Of a stretch of DNA of 64,000 bases, positions 28,702 to 37,038 are shown in pieces. The stretch lies in NCBI RefSeq assembly GCF_019112525.1, contig NZ_CP077800.1, positions 1,364,001-1,428,000 of the forward strand, read 5' to 3'. The position numbers and the translations under genes are program-made. Every line of letters begins with the position of its first letter. Positions within the stretch are counted from its first letter, which is position 1. The notes under the pieces are model-generated. The model saw only the letters and a program-made list of their open reading frames with translations. It had not been told where the DNA came from and searched no databases. The stretch comes from Modestobacter sp. L9-4. Its GTDB lineage: Bacteria; Actinomycetota; Actinomycetes; Mycobacteriales; Geodermatophilaceae.

Positions 28702-29765
28702 TGACGGCACCGGCCGGCATCTCGGTGCACCCGGTGCCGGGGCTGCCGGAGTTCGCCCCCGGCGACGACCTCGCCGCCGCGCTCGCCGCGGCCGCGCCGT
28801 GGCTGGCCGACGGCGACGTCCTGGTGGTGACCTCGAAGGTCGTGGCCAAGGTCGAGGGCAACCTGGTGCACGTCGGGCCGGGCACGGACCGCGAGACCGT
28901 CCGCCAGCAGGCGATCACCGACGAGACCGTGCGGGTGGTGGCCCGCCGCGGCCCGCTGCGGATCGTGGAGACCCGGCACGGCTGGGTGGTCGCCGCCGCC
29001 GGCATCGACGCCTCCAACGTCGCCTCCGACACGCTCGTGCTGCTGCCCGCCGACGCCGACGCCTCCGCCCGCCGGCTGCGCGCACGGCTGGGCGAGCTGC
29101 TCGGCGTGACCGTCGCCGTCGTCGTCAGCGACACCTTCGGTCGCCCCTGGCGGGACGGCGTCGCCGACGTGGCCATCGGTGCGGCGGGGCTCCCGGCGCT
29201 GGTCGACCACCGGGGCCGCGTCGACTCCCACGGCAACGTGCTGGAGACCACCCAGGTGGCCGTGGTCGACGAGCTGGCCGCCGCGGCCGACCTGGTGAAG
29301 GGCAAGCTCGACGGCGTCCCGGCCGCCGTCGTGCGCGGCCTGGCGATGGCCGCGCCGACCCCGGACACCGGCACCCGCCCGCTGGTCCGGCTCGGCCCCG
29401 GCGACCTGTTCGCCACCGGCACCCGCGACCTGGTGGGCAGCCGCAGCCCCGCACCCGCGCTGACCCGGCGGGCGGGCGCCGCGGGCGCGGTCGCCGAGGC
29501 GTTCCGGGTGGCGGTCGCCGCGCTGCCGGAGTTCGACGTCGTCCTGCGCTACGGCCCGGGCGAGGACGGCGGCGACGGCGACGTGGTCGACGTGCACCTG
29601 GCCGAGCCGGTGACCCCGGCCGCGGCGCTTTCCCTCGGTGCGGTCGTCGGCGCGGCGCTGGTGCAGCTGCAGGCCGAGGGGTGGGCCACCCGCTGGCAGC
29701 CCGCCGGCACCCTCGGTGGCAGCTCGCTGGCCGGCCGGCTGCGGCTCGGCGCCCCTCCTCCCTGA
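28701..29765 (+). CDS. fbiB: F420 gamma-glutamyl ligase FbiB with shortened C-terminal domain
   Basis: 354 residues. Residues 1-245 are the CofE ligase domain (VVTSKVVAKVEGNLVHV; VVVSDTFGRPWRDGVADVAI; VVDELAAAADLVKGKLDGVP), which adds glutamates to F420-0. M. tuberculosis FbiB has about 448 residues, the last 200 being an FMN-dependent nitroreductase fold. Here only about 105 follow, ending GAVVGAALVQLQAEGWATRW, which recalls just the last part of that fold. FMN-binding segments at its start are not seen. The gene is otherwise intact with a clean stop. Confidence 0.9.
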   Translation: MTAPAGISVHPVPGLPEFAPGDDLAAALAAAAPWLADGDVLVVTSKVVAKVEGNLVHVGPGTDRETVRQQAITDETVRVVARRGPLRIVETRHGWVVAAAGIDASNVASDTLVLLPADADASARRLRARLGELLGVTVAVVVSDTFGRPWRDGVADVAIGAAGLPALVDHRGRVDSHGNVLETTQVAVVDELAAAADLVKGKLDGVPAAVVRGLAMAAPTPDTGTRPLVRLGPGDLFATGTRDLVGSRSPAPALTRRAGAAGAVAEAFRVAVAALPEFDVVLRYGPGEDGGDGDVVDVHLAEPVTPAAALSLGAVVGAALVQLQAEGWATRWQPAGTLGGSSLAGRLRLGAPPP

Positions 29766-29802
29766 GGGGTGGGTCCGGCTGTCCGGGTGCGGTCGCGGTC
29801 GA

Positions 29803-29808
29803 TAGCGT
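29803..29808 (+). promoter_or_regulatory. Predicted -10 element of rmlC (leaderless)
   Basis: TAGCGT followed by six bases and the GTG at 29815; no ribosome site is present. Confidence 0.55.
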
Positions 29809-29814
29809 CGGTGC

Positions 29815-30420
29815 GTGGAGATCCGTGAGCTCGCCGTGCCCGACAGCTACGTCCTGGACCTGGTGCCGCACGGCGACGCCCGGGGCCGGTTCACCGAGTG
29901 GTACCGCGCCGACGTGCTCGCCGAGGCCACCGGGCACGCGCTGCCCCTGGCGCAGGCCAACCACAGCGTCTCCGCCCGCGGCGTGCTGCGCGGTGTGCAC
30001 TTCGCGCTGGTGCCGCCGGGGCAGGCCAAGTACGTCTACTGCCCGGCCGGGAAGGTCCTCGACGTCGTCGTCGACGTCCGGGTCGGCTCCCCGACGTTCG
30101 GTGTGCACGACGCGGTGGTGCTCGACAGCGAGCAGCCGCGGGCGGTCTACCTGTCCGAGGGTCTGGGGCACGCGTTCGTCTCCCTCGCCGACTCCAGCTC
30201 GGTGACCTACCTGGTCTCCACCGGGTACTCCCCCGGCCGGGAGTTCGGCGTCCACCCGCTGGACCCGGCGCTGGACCTGCCCTGGCCGGGCGACGTGGAG
30301 TTCGAGCTGTCGGCCAAGGACCTCGCCGCCCCCACCCTCGAGCAGGCGCGCGAGCAGGGACTGCTGCCCACGATGGAGCAGTGCGCCGCCCGCTACGCCG
30401 AACAGCGCACCCAGGCCTGA
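29815..30420 (+). CDS. rfbC: dTDP-4-dehydrorhamnose 3,5-epimerase RmlC
   Basis: 201 residues, cupin fold. DARGRFTEWYRADVLAEATG, the HSVSARGVLRGVHF motif with the catalytic histidine, KYVYCPAGKVLDVVVDVRVG, and LSEGLGHAFVSLADSSSVTY are standard RmlC segments. It catalyses the third step of dTDP-L-rhamnose synthesis. Rhamnose is the linker sugar joining arabinogalactan to peptidoglycan, so the gene belongs with rmlABD and wbbL nearby. Predicted leaderless. It is convergent with rfbD across a GC-rich tandem repeat. Confidence 0.94.
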   Translation: MEIRELAVPDSYVLDLVPHGDARGRFTEWYRADVLAEATGHALPLAQANHSVSARGVLRGVHFALVPPGQAKYVYCPAGKVLDVVVDVRVGSPTFGVHDAVVLDSEQPRAVYLSEGLGHAFVSLADSSSVTYLVSTGYSPGREFGVHPLDPALDLPWPGDVEFELSAKDLAAPTLEQAREQGLLPTMEQCAARYAEQRTQA

Positions 30421-30430
30421 CCGGCCCCGG

Positions 30431-30486
30431 CCCGGGCCCGGACGGGGCCCGGGCCCGGACGGGGCCCGGGCCCGGACGGGGCCCGG
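30431..30486. repeat. 17-bp tandem repeat between rfbC and rfbD
   Basis: CCCGGGCCCGGACGGGG is repeated exactly at 30431, 30448 and 30465, with five further bases. Each unit can form small GC hairpins (CCCGGGCCCGG), so the array may stop both convergent transcripts. Confidence 0.75.
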
Positions 30487-30494
30487 CGAGGGCG

Positions 30495-31379
30495 TCAGGT
30501 GGCCAGGACGCCGAGCTGGGACAGGCAGGTCGCCAACGCCGGCTCCCAGGCCCCCAGCGGGGTGAGCCCGGCGGCGGTCCACCCCGAGCCGTCCAGCACG
30601 GAGTACGCCGGCCGGGGGGCCGGGGTCGGGTAGGCCGACGTCGGGACGGGCAGGACCCGGTCCCGGTCGGCGCCGACACCGGCGAACACCGCCTGGGCCA
30701 GCCCGTGCCAGGTGGTGGCGCCGTCGTTCGTGGCGTGCAGGACGCCACGGGTCGGGGACAGGGCGACCTCGACGAGCCCGCGGGCGAGGTCGTGCGACCA
30801 GGTGGGGCTGCCGGTCTGGTCGTCGACGACCGACACCGTGTCGTGCTCGCGCTCCAGCCGCAGCATGGTGCGGACGAAGTTCCTCCCGTGCGCGGCGTAG
30901 ACCCAGGCGGTCCGCACGACCACGGCGTCGCCGCCGACGGCGGCGACGGCCTGCTCGCCGGTGAGCTTGGTGCGCCCGTACGCCGTCCGCGGGGCCGGCT
31001 CGTCGTCGGTCCGGTAGGGACGGGTCGCGTCGCCGGCGAAGACGTAGTCGGTGGAGACGTGCACCAGCCGGCCGCGGCCGGCCAGCTCCTGCGCCAGCCA
31101 GCCGGGGGCGCGGCCGTTGACCAGCTCGGCCGTGGCCTCGTCGGTCTCGGCGGCGTCGACCGCGGTGTACGCGGCGGCGTTGAGCACCACCGGGTGGGCG
31201 CCACGGGCCAGCGCGTCGTCCCGCCAGGCGCCGACGACCCCGCGCACCTGCGCCTCGTCGGTCAGGTCGAGCTCACGGCGGCCCAGGGCGGTGACGTCGG
31301 CACCGGCGAGCAGCGCCTGCAGGTCGGTGCCGAGCTGGCCGGTGGCGCCGGTGACGAGCCAGGCGGTCGGGGCGCTCAT
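30495..31379 (-). CDS. rfbD: dTDP-4-dehydrorhamnose reductase RmlD
   Basis: 294 residues. AWLVTGATGQLGTDLQALL is the NADPH-binding loop, VVLNAAAYTAVDAAETDEAT and LVHVSTDYVFAGDATRPY are family hallmarks, and AYGRTKLTGEQAV carries the catalytic Tyr/Lys pair. RmlD performs the last step to dTDP-L-rhamnose. The ATG overlaps the rfbB stop (ATGA), so rfbB-rfbD form an operon. A residue stretch VVRTAWVYAAHGRNFVRTML is typical. Confidence 0.95.
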   Translation of the reverse strand: MSAPTAWLVTGATGQLGTDLQALLAGADVTALGRRELDLTDEAQVRGVVGAWRDDALARGAHPVVLNAAAYTAVDAAETDEATAELVNGRAPGWLAQELAGRGRLVHVSTDYVFAGDATRPYRTDDEPAPRTAYGRTKLTGEQAVAAVGGDAVVVRTAWVYAAHGRNFVRTMLRLEREHDTVSVVDDQTGSPTWSHDLARGLVEVALSPTRGVLHATNDGATTWHGLAQAVFAGVGADRDRVLPVPTSAYPTPAPRPAYSVLDGSGWTAAGLTPLGAWEPALATCLSQLGVLAT

Positions 31380-32374
31380 GCCCGGGCGGTGGCGGCGGCG
31401 GCCTTGAGCGGCTCCCACCAGGCGCGGTTGTCCCGGTACCACTGCACGGTCAGCGCCAGGCCGTCCTCGAAGGCCATCCGCGGGGCGTAGCCGAGCGCGG
31501 CGGTCTTGGAGTAGTCGACGGAGTAGCGCAGGTCGTGGCCACCGCCGCGGGGGTCGACGATGTGCTCGACGGAGGACCAGTCGCGGCCGGTGGCCTCCAG
31601 CAGCTTCTCGGTGAGCTCGCGGTTGGACAGCTCGCGCCCGCCGCCGATGTTGTAGAACTCCCCCGCCGCACCCTGCTCCAGCACCAGCTGGATGCCGCGG
31701 CAGTGGTCGTCGACGAACAGCCAGTCGCGCACGTTGGCGCCCTCGCCGTAGAGGGGCACCGTGTGCCCGTCGAGCAGGTTGGTGACGAACAGCGGGATGA
31801 CCTTCTCGGGGAAGTGGTACGGCCCGTAGTTGTTGCTGCACCGGGTGATGGAGATGTCCAGCCCGTAGGTCTTCGCGTAGGCGCGGGCGAGCAGGTCGCT
31901 GCCGGCCTTGGCCGCGGAGTACGGGGAGTTGGGCTCCAGGACGTGGTCCTCGGTCCAGGAGCCGGTGTCGATGGAGCCGTAGACCTCGTCGGTGGAGACG
32001 TGCACGACCCGGCGGACGCGGTGGCGCAGGCAGGCCTCGAACACCTGCTGGGCCCCGAGGACGTTGGTCAGCACGAAGTCGGCGGCGGCACCACCGATGG
32101 AGCGGTCGACGTGGGACTCGGCGGCGAAGTTGACCACCACGTCGTGCCCGGGCAGCGCGGCGTCGAGGTCGGCGGGTGAGCAGATGTCGCCGTGGACGAA
32201 CCGGTACCGCGGGTTCTCCGCGATCGGGGCGAGGTTGGCCAGGTTGCCGGCGTAGGTGAGCTTGTCGAAGACCGTCACCTCGGCGTCCTCGAAGCCCGGG
32301 TAGCCACCGGACAGCATGGTCCGGACGTAGTGGGATCCGATGAAGCCGGCACCGCCGGTGACGAGGACGCGCAT
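31376..32374 (-). CDS. rfbB: dTDP-glucose 4,6-dehydratase RmlB
   Basis: 332 residues. VLVTGGAGFIGSHYVRTML binds NAD, HVSTDEVYGSIDTGSWTE holds the catalytic Thr-Asp-Glu, and PYSAAKAGSDLLARAYAKTY has the Tyr/Lys pair; RCSNNYGPYHFPEKVIPLFV is diagnostic. It converts dTDP-glucose to the 4-keto-6-deoxy sugar. The ATG at 32374 is chosen because TACGGT lies six bases upstream, predicting a leaderless mRNA. Divergent from rfbA with 110 bp between. Confidence 0.96.
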   Translation of the reverse strand: MRVLVTGGAGFIGSHYVRTMLSGGYPGFEDAEVTVFDKLTYAGNLANLAPIAENPRYRFVHGDICSPADLDAALPGHDVVVNFAAESHVDRSIGGAAADFVLTNVLGAQQVFEACLRHRVRRVVHVSTDEVYGSIDTGSWTEDHVLEPNSPYSAAKAGSDLLARAYAKTYGLDISITRCSNNYGPYHFPEKVIPLFVTNLLDGHTVPLYGEGANVRDWLFVDDHCRGIQLVLEQGAAGEFYNIGGGRELSNRELTEKLLEATGRDWSSVEHIVDPRGGGHDLRYSVDYSKTAALGYAPRMAFEDGLALTVQWYRDNRAWWEPLKAAAATARA

Positions 32375-32380
32375 GAGGGA

Positions 32381-32386
32381 ACCGTA
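32381..32386 (-). promoter_or_regulatory. Predicted -10 element of rfbB-rfbD (leaderless)
   Basis: TACGGT on the minus strand, six bases before the ATG at 32374. Confidence 0.55.
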
Positions 32387-32472
32387 GCGAGGAAGCCGCA
32401 CCGTCAGGGGACGTCGCGGACGCCCGTCATCCGCCGGGGTGAGCACCACTGCATGCCGGGGGCTGCTGGCTC

Positions 32473-32478
32473 TAGGTT
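32473..32478 (+). promoter_or_regulatory. Predicted -10 element of rfbA (leaderless)
   Basis: TAGGTT, then CACCCC, then the ATG at 32485. The divergent rfbB gene has the same arrangement on the other strand. Confidence 0.55.
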
Positions 32479-32484
32479 CACCCC

Positions 32485-33348
32485 ATGCGCGGGATCATCC
32501 TGGCCGGTGGGACCGGCAGTCGTCTGTGGCCGATCACCCTCGGCGTCAGCAAGCAGCTCATGCCCGTCTACGACAAGCCGATGATCTACTACCCGCTGTC
32601 CACGCTGATGATGGCGGGGATCCGCGAGGTGCTGGTCATCACGACCCCCGAGGACCGCGACGCCTTCGCCCGCCTGCTGGGCGACGGCAGCCGGCTGGGG
32701 ATGCGGATCGAGTACGCGGTGCAGCCCCGGCCCGAGGGCCTGGCGCAGGCGTTCCTCATCGGCGCGGACTTCCTCGGCGGGCAGGCCGCCGCCCTGGTGC
32801 TGGGCGACAACATCTTCTACGGCGCGGGCCTGGGCACCGCGCTGTCCCGGCTGCCCGAGCCCGACGGCGGGCACGTGTTCGCCTACCACGTGGCCAACCC
32901 GCGGGCCTACGGCGTCGTGGAGTTCGACGACACCGGCCGGGTGCTCTCCATCGAGGAGAAGCCCGAGGTGCCCAAGAGCTCCTACGCCGTGCCGGGTCTC
33001 TACTTCTTCGGCCCCGACGTGGTCGACGTCGCCCGCGGCATCACCCCCAGCGCGCGGGGCGAGCTGGAGATCACCGCGGTCAACGAGCACTACCTGCGCC
33101 AGGACCGGTTGACCGTCACCGTCCTGGACCGGGGCACCGCCTGGCTGGACACCGGCACGTTCACCTCGCTGCGGCAGGCCACCGAGTTCGTCTCCGTGGT
33201 CGAGGAGCGGCAGGGCCTGAAGATCGGCTGCATCGAGGAGGTCGCCTGGCGCAACGGCTGGCTGGACGACGACGGCCTGCGCGCCGCCGCGGAGCCGCTG
33301 GCCAAGAGCGGCTACGGCGACTACCTGCTCGGCCTGCTCGCCGGCTGA
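32485..33348 (+). CDS. rfbA: Glucose-1-phosphate thymidylyltransferase RmlA
   Basis: 287 residues. The nucleotide loop is [20 protein letters not shown], followed by [33 protein letters not shown] (metal-binding Asp), and [19 protein letters not shown]. It activates glucose-1-phosphate with dTTP, the first step to dTDP-rhamnose, and is usually feedback inhibited by the end product. Predicted leaderless. A perfect 12-bp hairpin follows its stop at 33353-33382. Confidence 0.96.
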   Translation: MRGIILAGGTGSRLWPITLGVSKQLMPVYDKPMIYYPLSTLMMAGIREVLVITTPEDRDAFARLLGDGSRLGMRIEYAVQPRPEGLAQAFLIGADFLGGQAAALVLGDNIFYGAGLGTALSRLPEPDGGHVFAYHVANPRAYGVVEFDDTGRVLSIEEKPEVPKSSYAVPGLYFFGPDVVDVARGITPSARGELEITAVNEHYLRQDRLTVTVLDRGTAWLDTGTFTSLRQATEFVSVVEERQGLKIGCIEEVAWRNGWLDDDGLRAAAEPLAKSGYGDYLLGLLAG

Positions 33349-33352
33349 CCCC

Positions 33353-33382
33353 TCCCGCGGGCGCCCGGACGCGCCCGCGGGA
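33353..33382. terminator. Terminator of rfbA
   Basis: TCCCGCGGGCGC (33353-33364) and GCGCCCGCGGGA (33371-33382) are perfect complements around a six-base loop, five bases after the rfbA stop. Confidence 0.75.
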
Positions 33383-33573
33383 CGCCGACCCCTTGACGGA
33401 TCCGGACGGGGACGGTGTCCTCCTCCTGACGGTCACCGGACCGCCCGCTCCACCGGTGACCGCCGGGGCCGCGCCGGCGCGGCACCGCAGGAGGTCCCGG
33501 GCGTGACCAGACGACGACCCCGGCGGACGACACCGCCCACCGCCGGACGACGGACCGGGACGGGCCCGGCCTG

Positions 33574-35130
33574 ATGGCCACACTCGCGGCAGCGCCGGCC
33601 CGGCCGCTCCTGCCCCGCCCGCGGATGTCCCGGGCCGACGCCGTCCTGGTCGCCGTGGTCGCGCTCGCCGGGACCGCGACCTGGCTGCTGGCCCGCCCGG
33701 CGCTCGTCGACGACGCCTACATCACGCTCTCCTACGCCCAGAACGTGGCGCTGCACGGCACGTGGGGCCTGCTGTCCGACGTCCCGTCCAACGCGGCCAC
33801 CTCCCCCGCGTGGGTGCTGCTCCTGGCCGCGACCACGGTGGTCGTCCGGGACACCGGCGCCGCGCTGGGGCTGCTGCACGTCACGATGGTCGTGAGCGCC
33901 GCCCTCGCGCTGCGGTCCGCGGCCCGGCACACCGGTCTCCCGTCGTGGGTGGGCCCGGTCGGCGCGGTCCTGGTCGTGGCGAACCCCCTGGTCCTGTCCA
34001 CGACGGGGCTGGAGACCCAGTTCCTCGTCGTGCTCTCCACCTGCCTCGTGGCCGCGGCGGCGGCCCGCCGTCCGGCGCTCTACGGGCTGGCCGCGGGGCT
34101 GCTCCTGCTGACCCGGATGGACACCGCGGTCGCGCTGGTGGTCCTCACGCTGCTCTCCCCCGCGGTGCTGCGCCGGCTGCACGTGGCGGTCGGCGTCGCG
34201 CTCGCGGTGGTGCTGCCCTGGTCGTGGTGGAGCTGGACGCACCTGGGCTCGGTGCTGCCGGACACGCTGGCCATCAAGTCCGGGCAGGAGGCGTGGAGCA
34301 GCTACGACGTCGGCAACGGCTGGGGGTGGTGGGCGCAGTTCGACAGCCGTCTCGTCGTCCTCGCCGCGTGGGGGCCGATGGCCGCGGGCGCGGTCGCGAC
34401 GCTGGGCCTCGTCGCGCTCGCCGTCCGGGCCCGGGAGCTCCGGCTGCTGCCGTGGACCGCCCTCGGCCTCGCCGGCCCGGCGCACTGGGCGACGCTGGCG
34501 TTCATCGGCGTCCCGCCCTACCACTGGTACTTCGGCTTCGTCATCGCCACCGGGACGCTCACCGTCGTCGCCCTGCTCGGCGCGCTCACCGCCACCGGGT
34601 GGTCCTGGACCCGGCCGGTCGTCGCCCTGGCGTGCACCGCGCTCCTGCTGCCCGCCGGCTACGTGGACCTCGCCCACCCGGCGCAGGGCAGCCTCGCGCC
34701 CGGGGACCGCGCCGCCGTGCCCTGGCGGGTGGCCCCGGTGCAGAGCAACTGGATGTCCAGCGCCGCCTACGAGGCCATGGGCGCGGACCTGCGCCGGCTG
34801 CTGACCACCCCGGACGGCCGGGTGCACCGGGTCGCCGCGTTCGGCGAGCTGGGCCACCTCGCGCACAGCTGCGACTGCCTCGTCGACGGGTTCGCCGACC
34901 CGGCGCTGCTGGGACCCGACCTCGCGGCGTTCCGCGCGTCGAGCCCACCGTGGCTGCAGGGGCTGCTCGACGTCGACCACCGGCACCGGGACGCCGACCG
35001 GGCGCCCGTCCCCCTCGTCGGACGCCTCGTCTACCTCCCCGACCCGCAGGTGCCCCCGCCCGGGGCACCCGCCTGGCCCGTGGACCTCAACCCGGGCCAC
35101 GGCCACGTGGTGCTGCTCCGCGAGCCCTGA
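33574..35130 (+). CDS. GT-C family membrane glycosyltransferase, paralogue 1
   Basis: 518 residues with about ten transmembrane helices. LVDDAYITLSYAQNVALHG at about 45-63 places a DD pair (46-47) in the first outer loop, the usual catalytic acid position of GT-C enzymes that use polyprenyl-phosphate sugars. SNAATSPAWVLLLAAT follows. VPPYHWYFGF and the C-terminal SCDCLVDGFADP recur in the paralogues at 40919 and 42456. The general layout resembles mycobacterial AftB-like arabinosyltransferases (from memory). Sugar and acceptor are unknown. 225 bases separate it from rfbA; no clear ribosome site. Confidence 0.7.
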   Translation: MATLAAAPARPLLPRPRMSRADAVLVAVVALAGTATWLLARPALVDDAYITLSYAQNVALHGTWGLLSDVPSNAATSPAWVLLLAATTVVVRDTGAALGLLHVTMVVSAALALRSAARHTGLPSWVGPVGAVLVVANPLVLSTTGLETQFLVVLSTCLVAAAAARRPALYGLAAGLLLLTRMDTAVALVVLTLLSPAVLRRLHVAVGVALAVVLPWSWWSWTHLGSVLPDTLAIKSGQEAWSSYDVGNGWGWWAQFDSRLVVLAAWGPMAAGAVATLGLVALAVRARELRLLPWTALGLAGPAHWATLAFIGVPPYHWYFGFVIATGTLTVVALLGALTATGWSWTRPVVALACTALLLPAGYVDLAHPAQGSLAPGDRAAVPWRVAPVQSNWMSSAAYEAMGADLRRLLTTPDGRVHRVAAFGELGHLAHSCDCLVDGFADPALLGPDLAAFRASSPPWLQGLLDVDHRHRDADRAPVPLVGRLVYLPDPQVPPPGAPAWPVDLNPGHGHVVLLREP

Positions 35131-35169
35131 GGCACCGGACGGCGGCCGCGCGGCCGCCGTCCGACGCGG

Positions 35170-36006
35170 TCAGGCCGGGACGACGTCGGTCGTGAGCGCC
35201 AGCTCCCGGCCGGCCGCGAACTCGGCGATCAGCGCCTGGACGGCCGCCTGGGCCAGCCCGTGGGAGTCCGAGCCCAGCAGCTGGTGCAGCGGGGCGTCGC
35301 CGGACTCCACGACGGCGATGATCGCCGCAGCCGCCCGCACCGGGTCGCCCAGCTGGGTGCCGGGCATCGCCTGGTGCGCCGTGGTCATCTCGCGGACCGC
35401 CTCGTAGCCGCTGCGCGTCGCAGACGGCAGGCCCAGCGAACGGGACGTGAGGAAGTCCGTGCGCAGGTAGCCCGGCTCCACCAGGTTGACCCGGATGCCG
35501 TGGTCGGCGACCTCGGCGGCGAGGGACCCGGTGAGGCCCTCGAGGGCGTACTTGCCGGCGCAGTACAGGCCCCAGCCGGGGAACGTGGTCAGGCCCAGGA
35601 TCGAGGAGACGTTGACGACGTGCCCGCTGCGGGTCGCGCGGAACAGCGGCAGGACCGCCCGCAGCACGTTCCACACCCCGAACACCTGGACGTCGAACAT
35701 CTCCCGCGCCTCGGCGTCGGTGACCTCCTCGACGGCGGCCAGGAACCCGTAGCCGGCGTTGTTGACCACGACGTCCAGACCCCCGAACCGCTCGGTGGTG
35801 GCCCGGACGGCGTCGTCCACGGCCTGCTCGTCGGTCAGGTCGACGGCGATGGCGAGCAGCCGGGAGGTGTCGACGTCGCCCAGGGCGGCGGTGAGGCGCT
35901 CGGTCGAGCGGGTGGTGGCGGTGACGTCCTCGCCGCGCTCGAGCAGCTGGCGGACGAGGGAGAGGCCGAGGCCGCGGGACGTGCCGGTGACGAACCAGGT
36001 GGACAT
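35170..36006 (-). CDS. Short-chain dehydrogenase/reductase
   Basis: 278 residues. WFVTGTSRGLGLSLVRQLLE binds the cofactor, DVVVNNAGYGFLAAVEEVTD has the NNAG motif, VVNVSSILGLTTFPGWGLYC then AGKYALEGLTGSLAAEV give Ser, Tyr and Lys. This subtype (oxidoreductase of the YXXXK classical class) is often paired with a divergent HTH regulator, as here with the gene at 36163. AGGAG at 36012-36016 precedes the ATG. Substrate unknown. Confidence 0.85.
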   Translation of the reverse strand: MSTWFVTGTSRGLGLSLVRQLLERGEDVTATTRSTERLTAALGDVDTSRLLAIAVDLTDEQAVDDAVRATTERFGGLDVVVNNAGYGFLAAVEEVTDAEAREMFDVQVFGVWNVLRAVLPLFRATRSGHVVNVSSILGLTTFPGWGLYCAGKYALEGLTGSLAAEVADHGIRVNLVEPGYLRTDFLTSRSLGLPSATRSGYEAVREMTTAHQAMPGTQLGDPVRAAAAIIAVVESGDAPLHQLLGSDSHGLAQAAVQALIAEFAAGRELALTTDVVPA

Positions 36007-36162
36007 GGGGAGCTCCTCGCGAGTGGTGGACCGGATGCCCACCACCCTCCGGCCGCGCCGGGGTCGCCGGGGCCGCACAGCTGGCCCTGCGCACCCTGGT
36101 CCGCGCCCGCCTGGGACTCAGCGACCCAGGTTGCGGGGGCGTCCTCCTGCCACGATGAGGGG

Positions 36163-37038
36163 GTGACCGCCGCCAACCAGGAGCTCGCCGACTTCCTCCG
36201 CCGGGCGCGGGGCGCGGTCGACCCCGCGCGCGCCGGACTGCCGGCCGACGGGCGCGTGCGGCGGGTCCCCGGGCTGCGCCGCGAGGAGGTCGCGCTGCTC
36301 GCCGGGGTGTCGACCGACTGGTACACCCGGCTGGAGCAGGGCCGGCGGATCACCCCCTCGGACGGCGTGCTCGACGCCGTCGCCCGCGCGCTGGACCTCG
36401 GCCCGGCCGGCCGCGCGCACCTGGGCCACCTGGTCGGCGCACCTGCAGGACGCGGCGCGCCTCGGGCCGCCACCCCGCAGCGGGCACGGCCGGGGCTGCG
36501 CCAGCTGATGGAGGCAATGGACGGGCAGCCGGCGCTGCTGCTGGGCCGGCGCACCGACGTGCTGGCCGCCAACCGGATGGCGCACGCGCTGCTCCCCGAC
36601 CTCGACCGGCTGCCGGCGCGGGAGCGGAACTACGCCCGGTGGGTGTTCTGCACCGAGGCCGCCCGGGCGCTGTTCGTGGACTGGGACGTGCAGGCGCGGG
36701 CGGTGGTGGAGAACCTGCGGCTGGACGTCGGCACCGACCCCGGCGACCGCGCGGCGGCGGAGCTGGTCGACGAGCTGTCGGCGGCCAGCCCGGACTTCCG
36801 GCGCTGGTGGGCCGAGCACCGGGTGCACCAGCGCACGCACGGCCAGAAGCGGCTGCGGCACCCCGTGGTCGGCGAGCTGACCGTCGACTACGAGACGCTC
36901 ACGTTGCCCGGCGACCCCGACCAGGCGCTGTTCGTCTACTCCGCACCGGCCGGCACGGCCTCCCGCGAGGCGCTGGACCTGCTGGCCAGCTGGTCGCTGA
37001 CCAGCGGTCCTCGCGTCGTGGGTCAGAAGCCCCGGTAG
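36163..37038 (+). CDS. XRE-type regulator with MmyB-like C-terminal domain
   Basis: 291 residues. An N-terminal helix-turn-helix (RVPGLRREEVALLAGVSTDW then YTRLEQGRRITPSDGVLDAV, about 25-70) is followed by a PAS-like MmyB domain (LLGRRTDVLAANRMAHALLP; RWVFCTEAARALFVDW; HRVHQRTHGQKRLRHPVVGE). Such proteins may sense fatty acids or other small ligands and usually control a neighbouring oxidoreductase, here the divergent SDR gene. The GTG start has GATGAGGG just before it. Its end overlaps the DNA glycosylase gene by 16 bases, tail to tail. Confidence 0.85.
   Translation: MTAANQELADFLRRARGAVDPARAGLPADGRVRRVPGLRREEVALLAGVSTDWYTRLEQGRRITPSDGVLDAVARALDLGPAGRAHLGHLVGAPAGRGAPRAATPQRARPGLRQLMEAMDGQPALLLGRRTDVLAANRMAHALLPDLDRLPARERNYARWVFCTEAARALFVDWDVQARAVVENLRLDVGTDPGDRAAAELVDELSAASPDFRRWWAEHRVHQRTHGQKRLRHPVVGELTVDYETLTLPGDPDQALFVYSAPAGTASREALDLLASWSLTSGPRVVGQKPR

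Noticed and set aside
28701-29765. Frameshift splitting fbiB
   Set aside because: The bases after the stop lead directly into the rmlC promoter and start; no missing nitroreductase sequence appears in another frame.
30431-30486. CRISPR or attachment site
   Set aside because: Contiguous 17-bp repeats without spacers, no integrase nearby.
33383-33573. Small gene between rfbA and the GT-C gene
   Set aside because: No start with ribosome site or leaderless -10, and no conserved-looking peptide in any frame.
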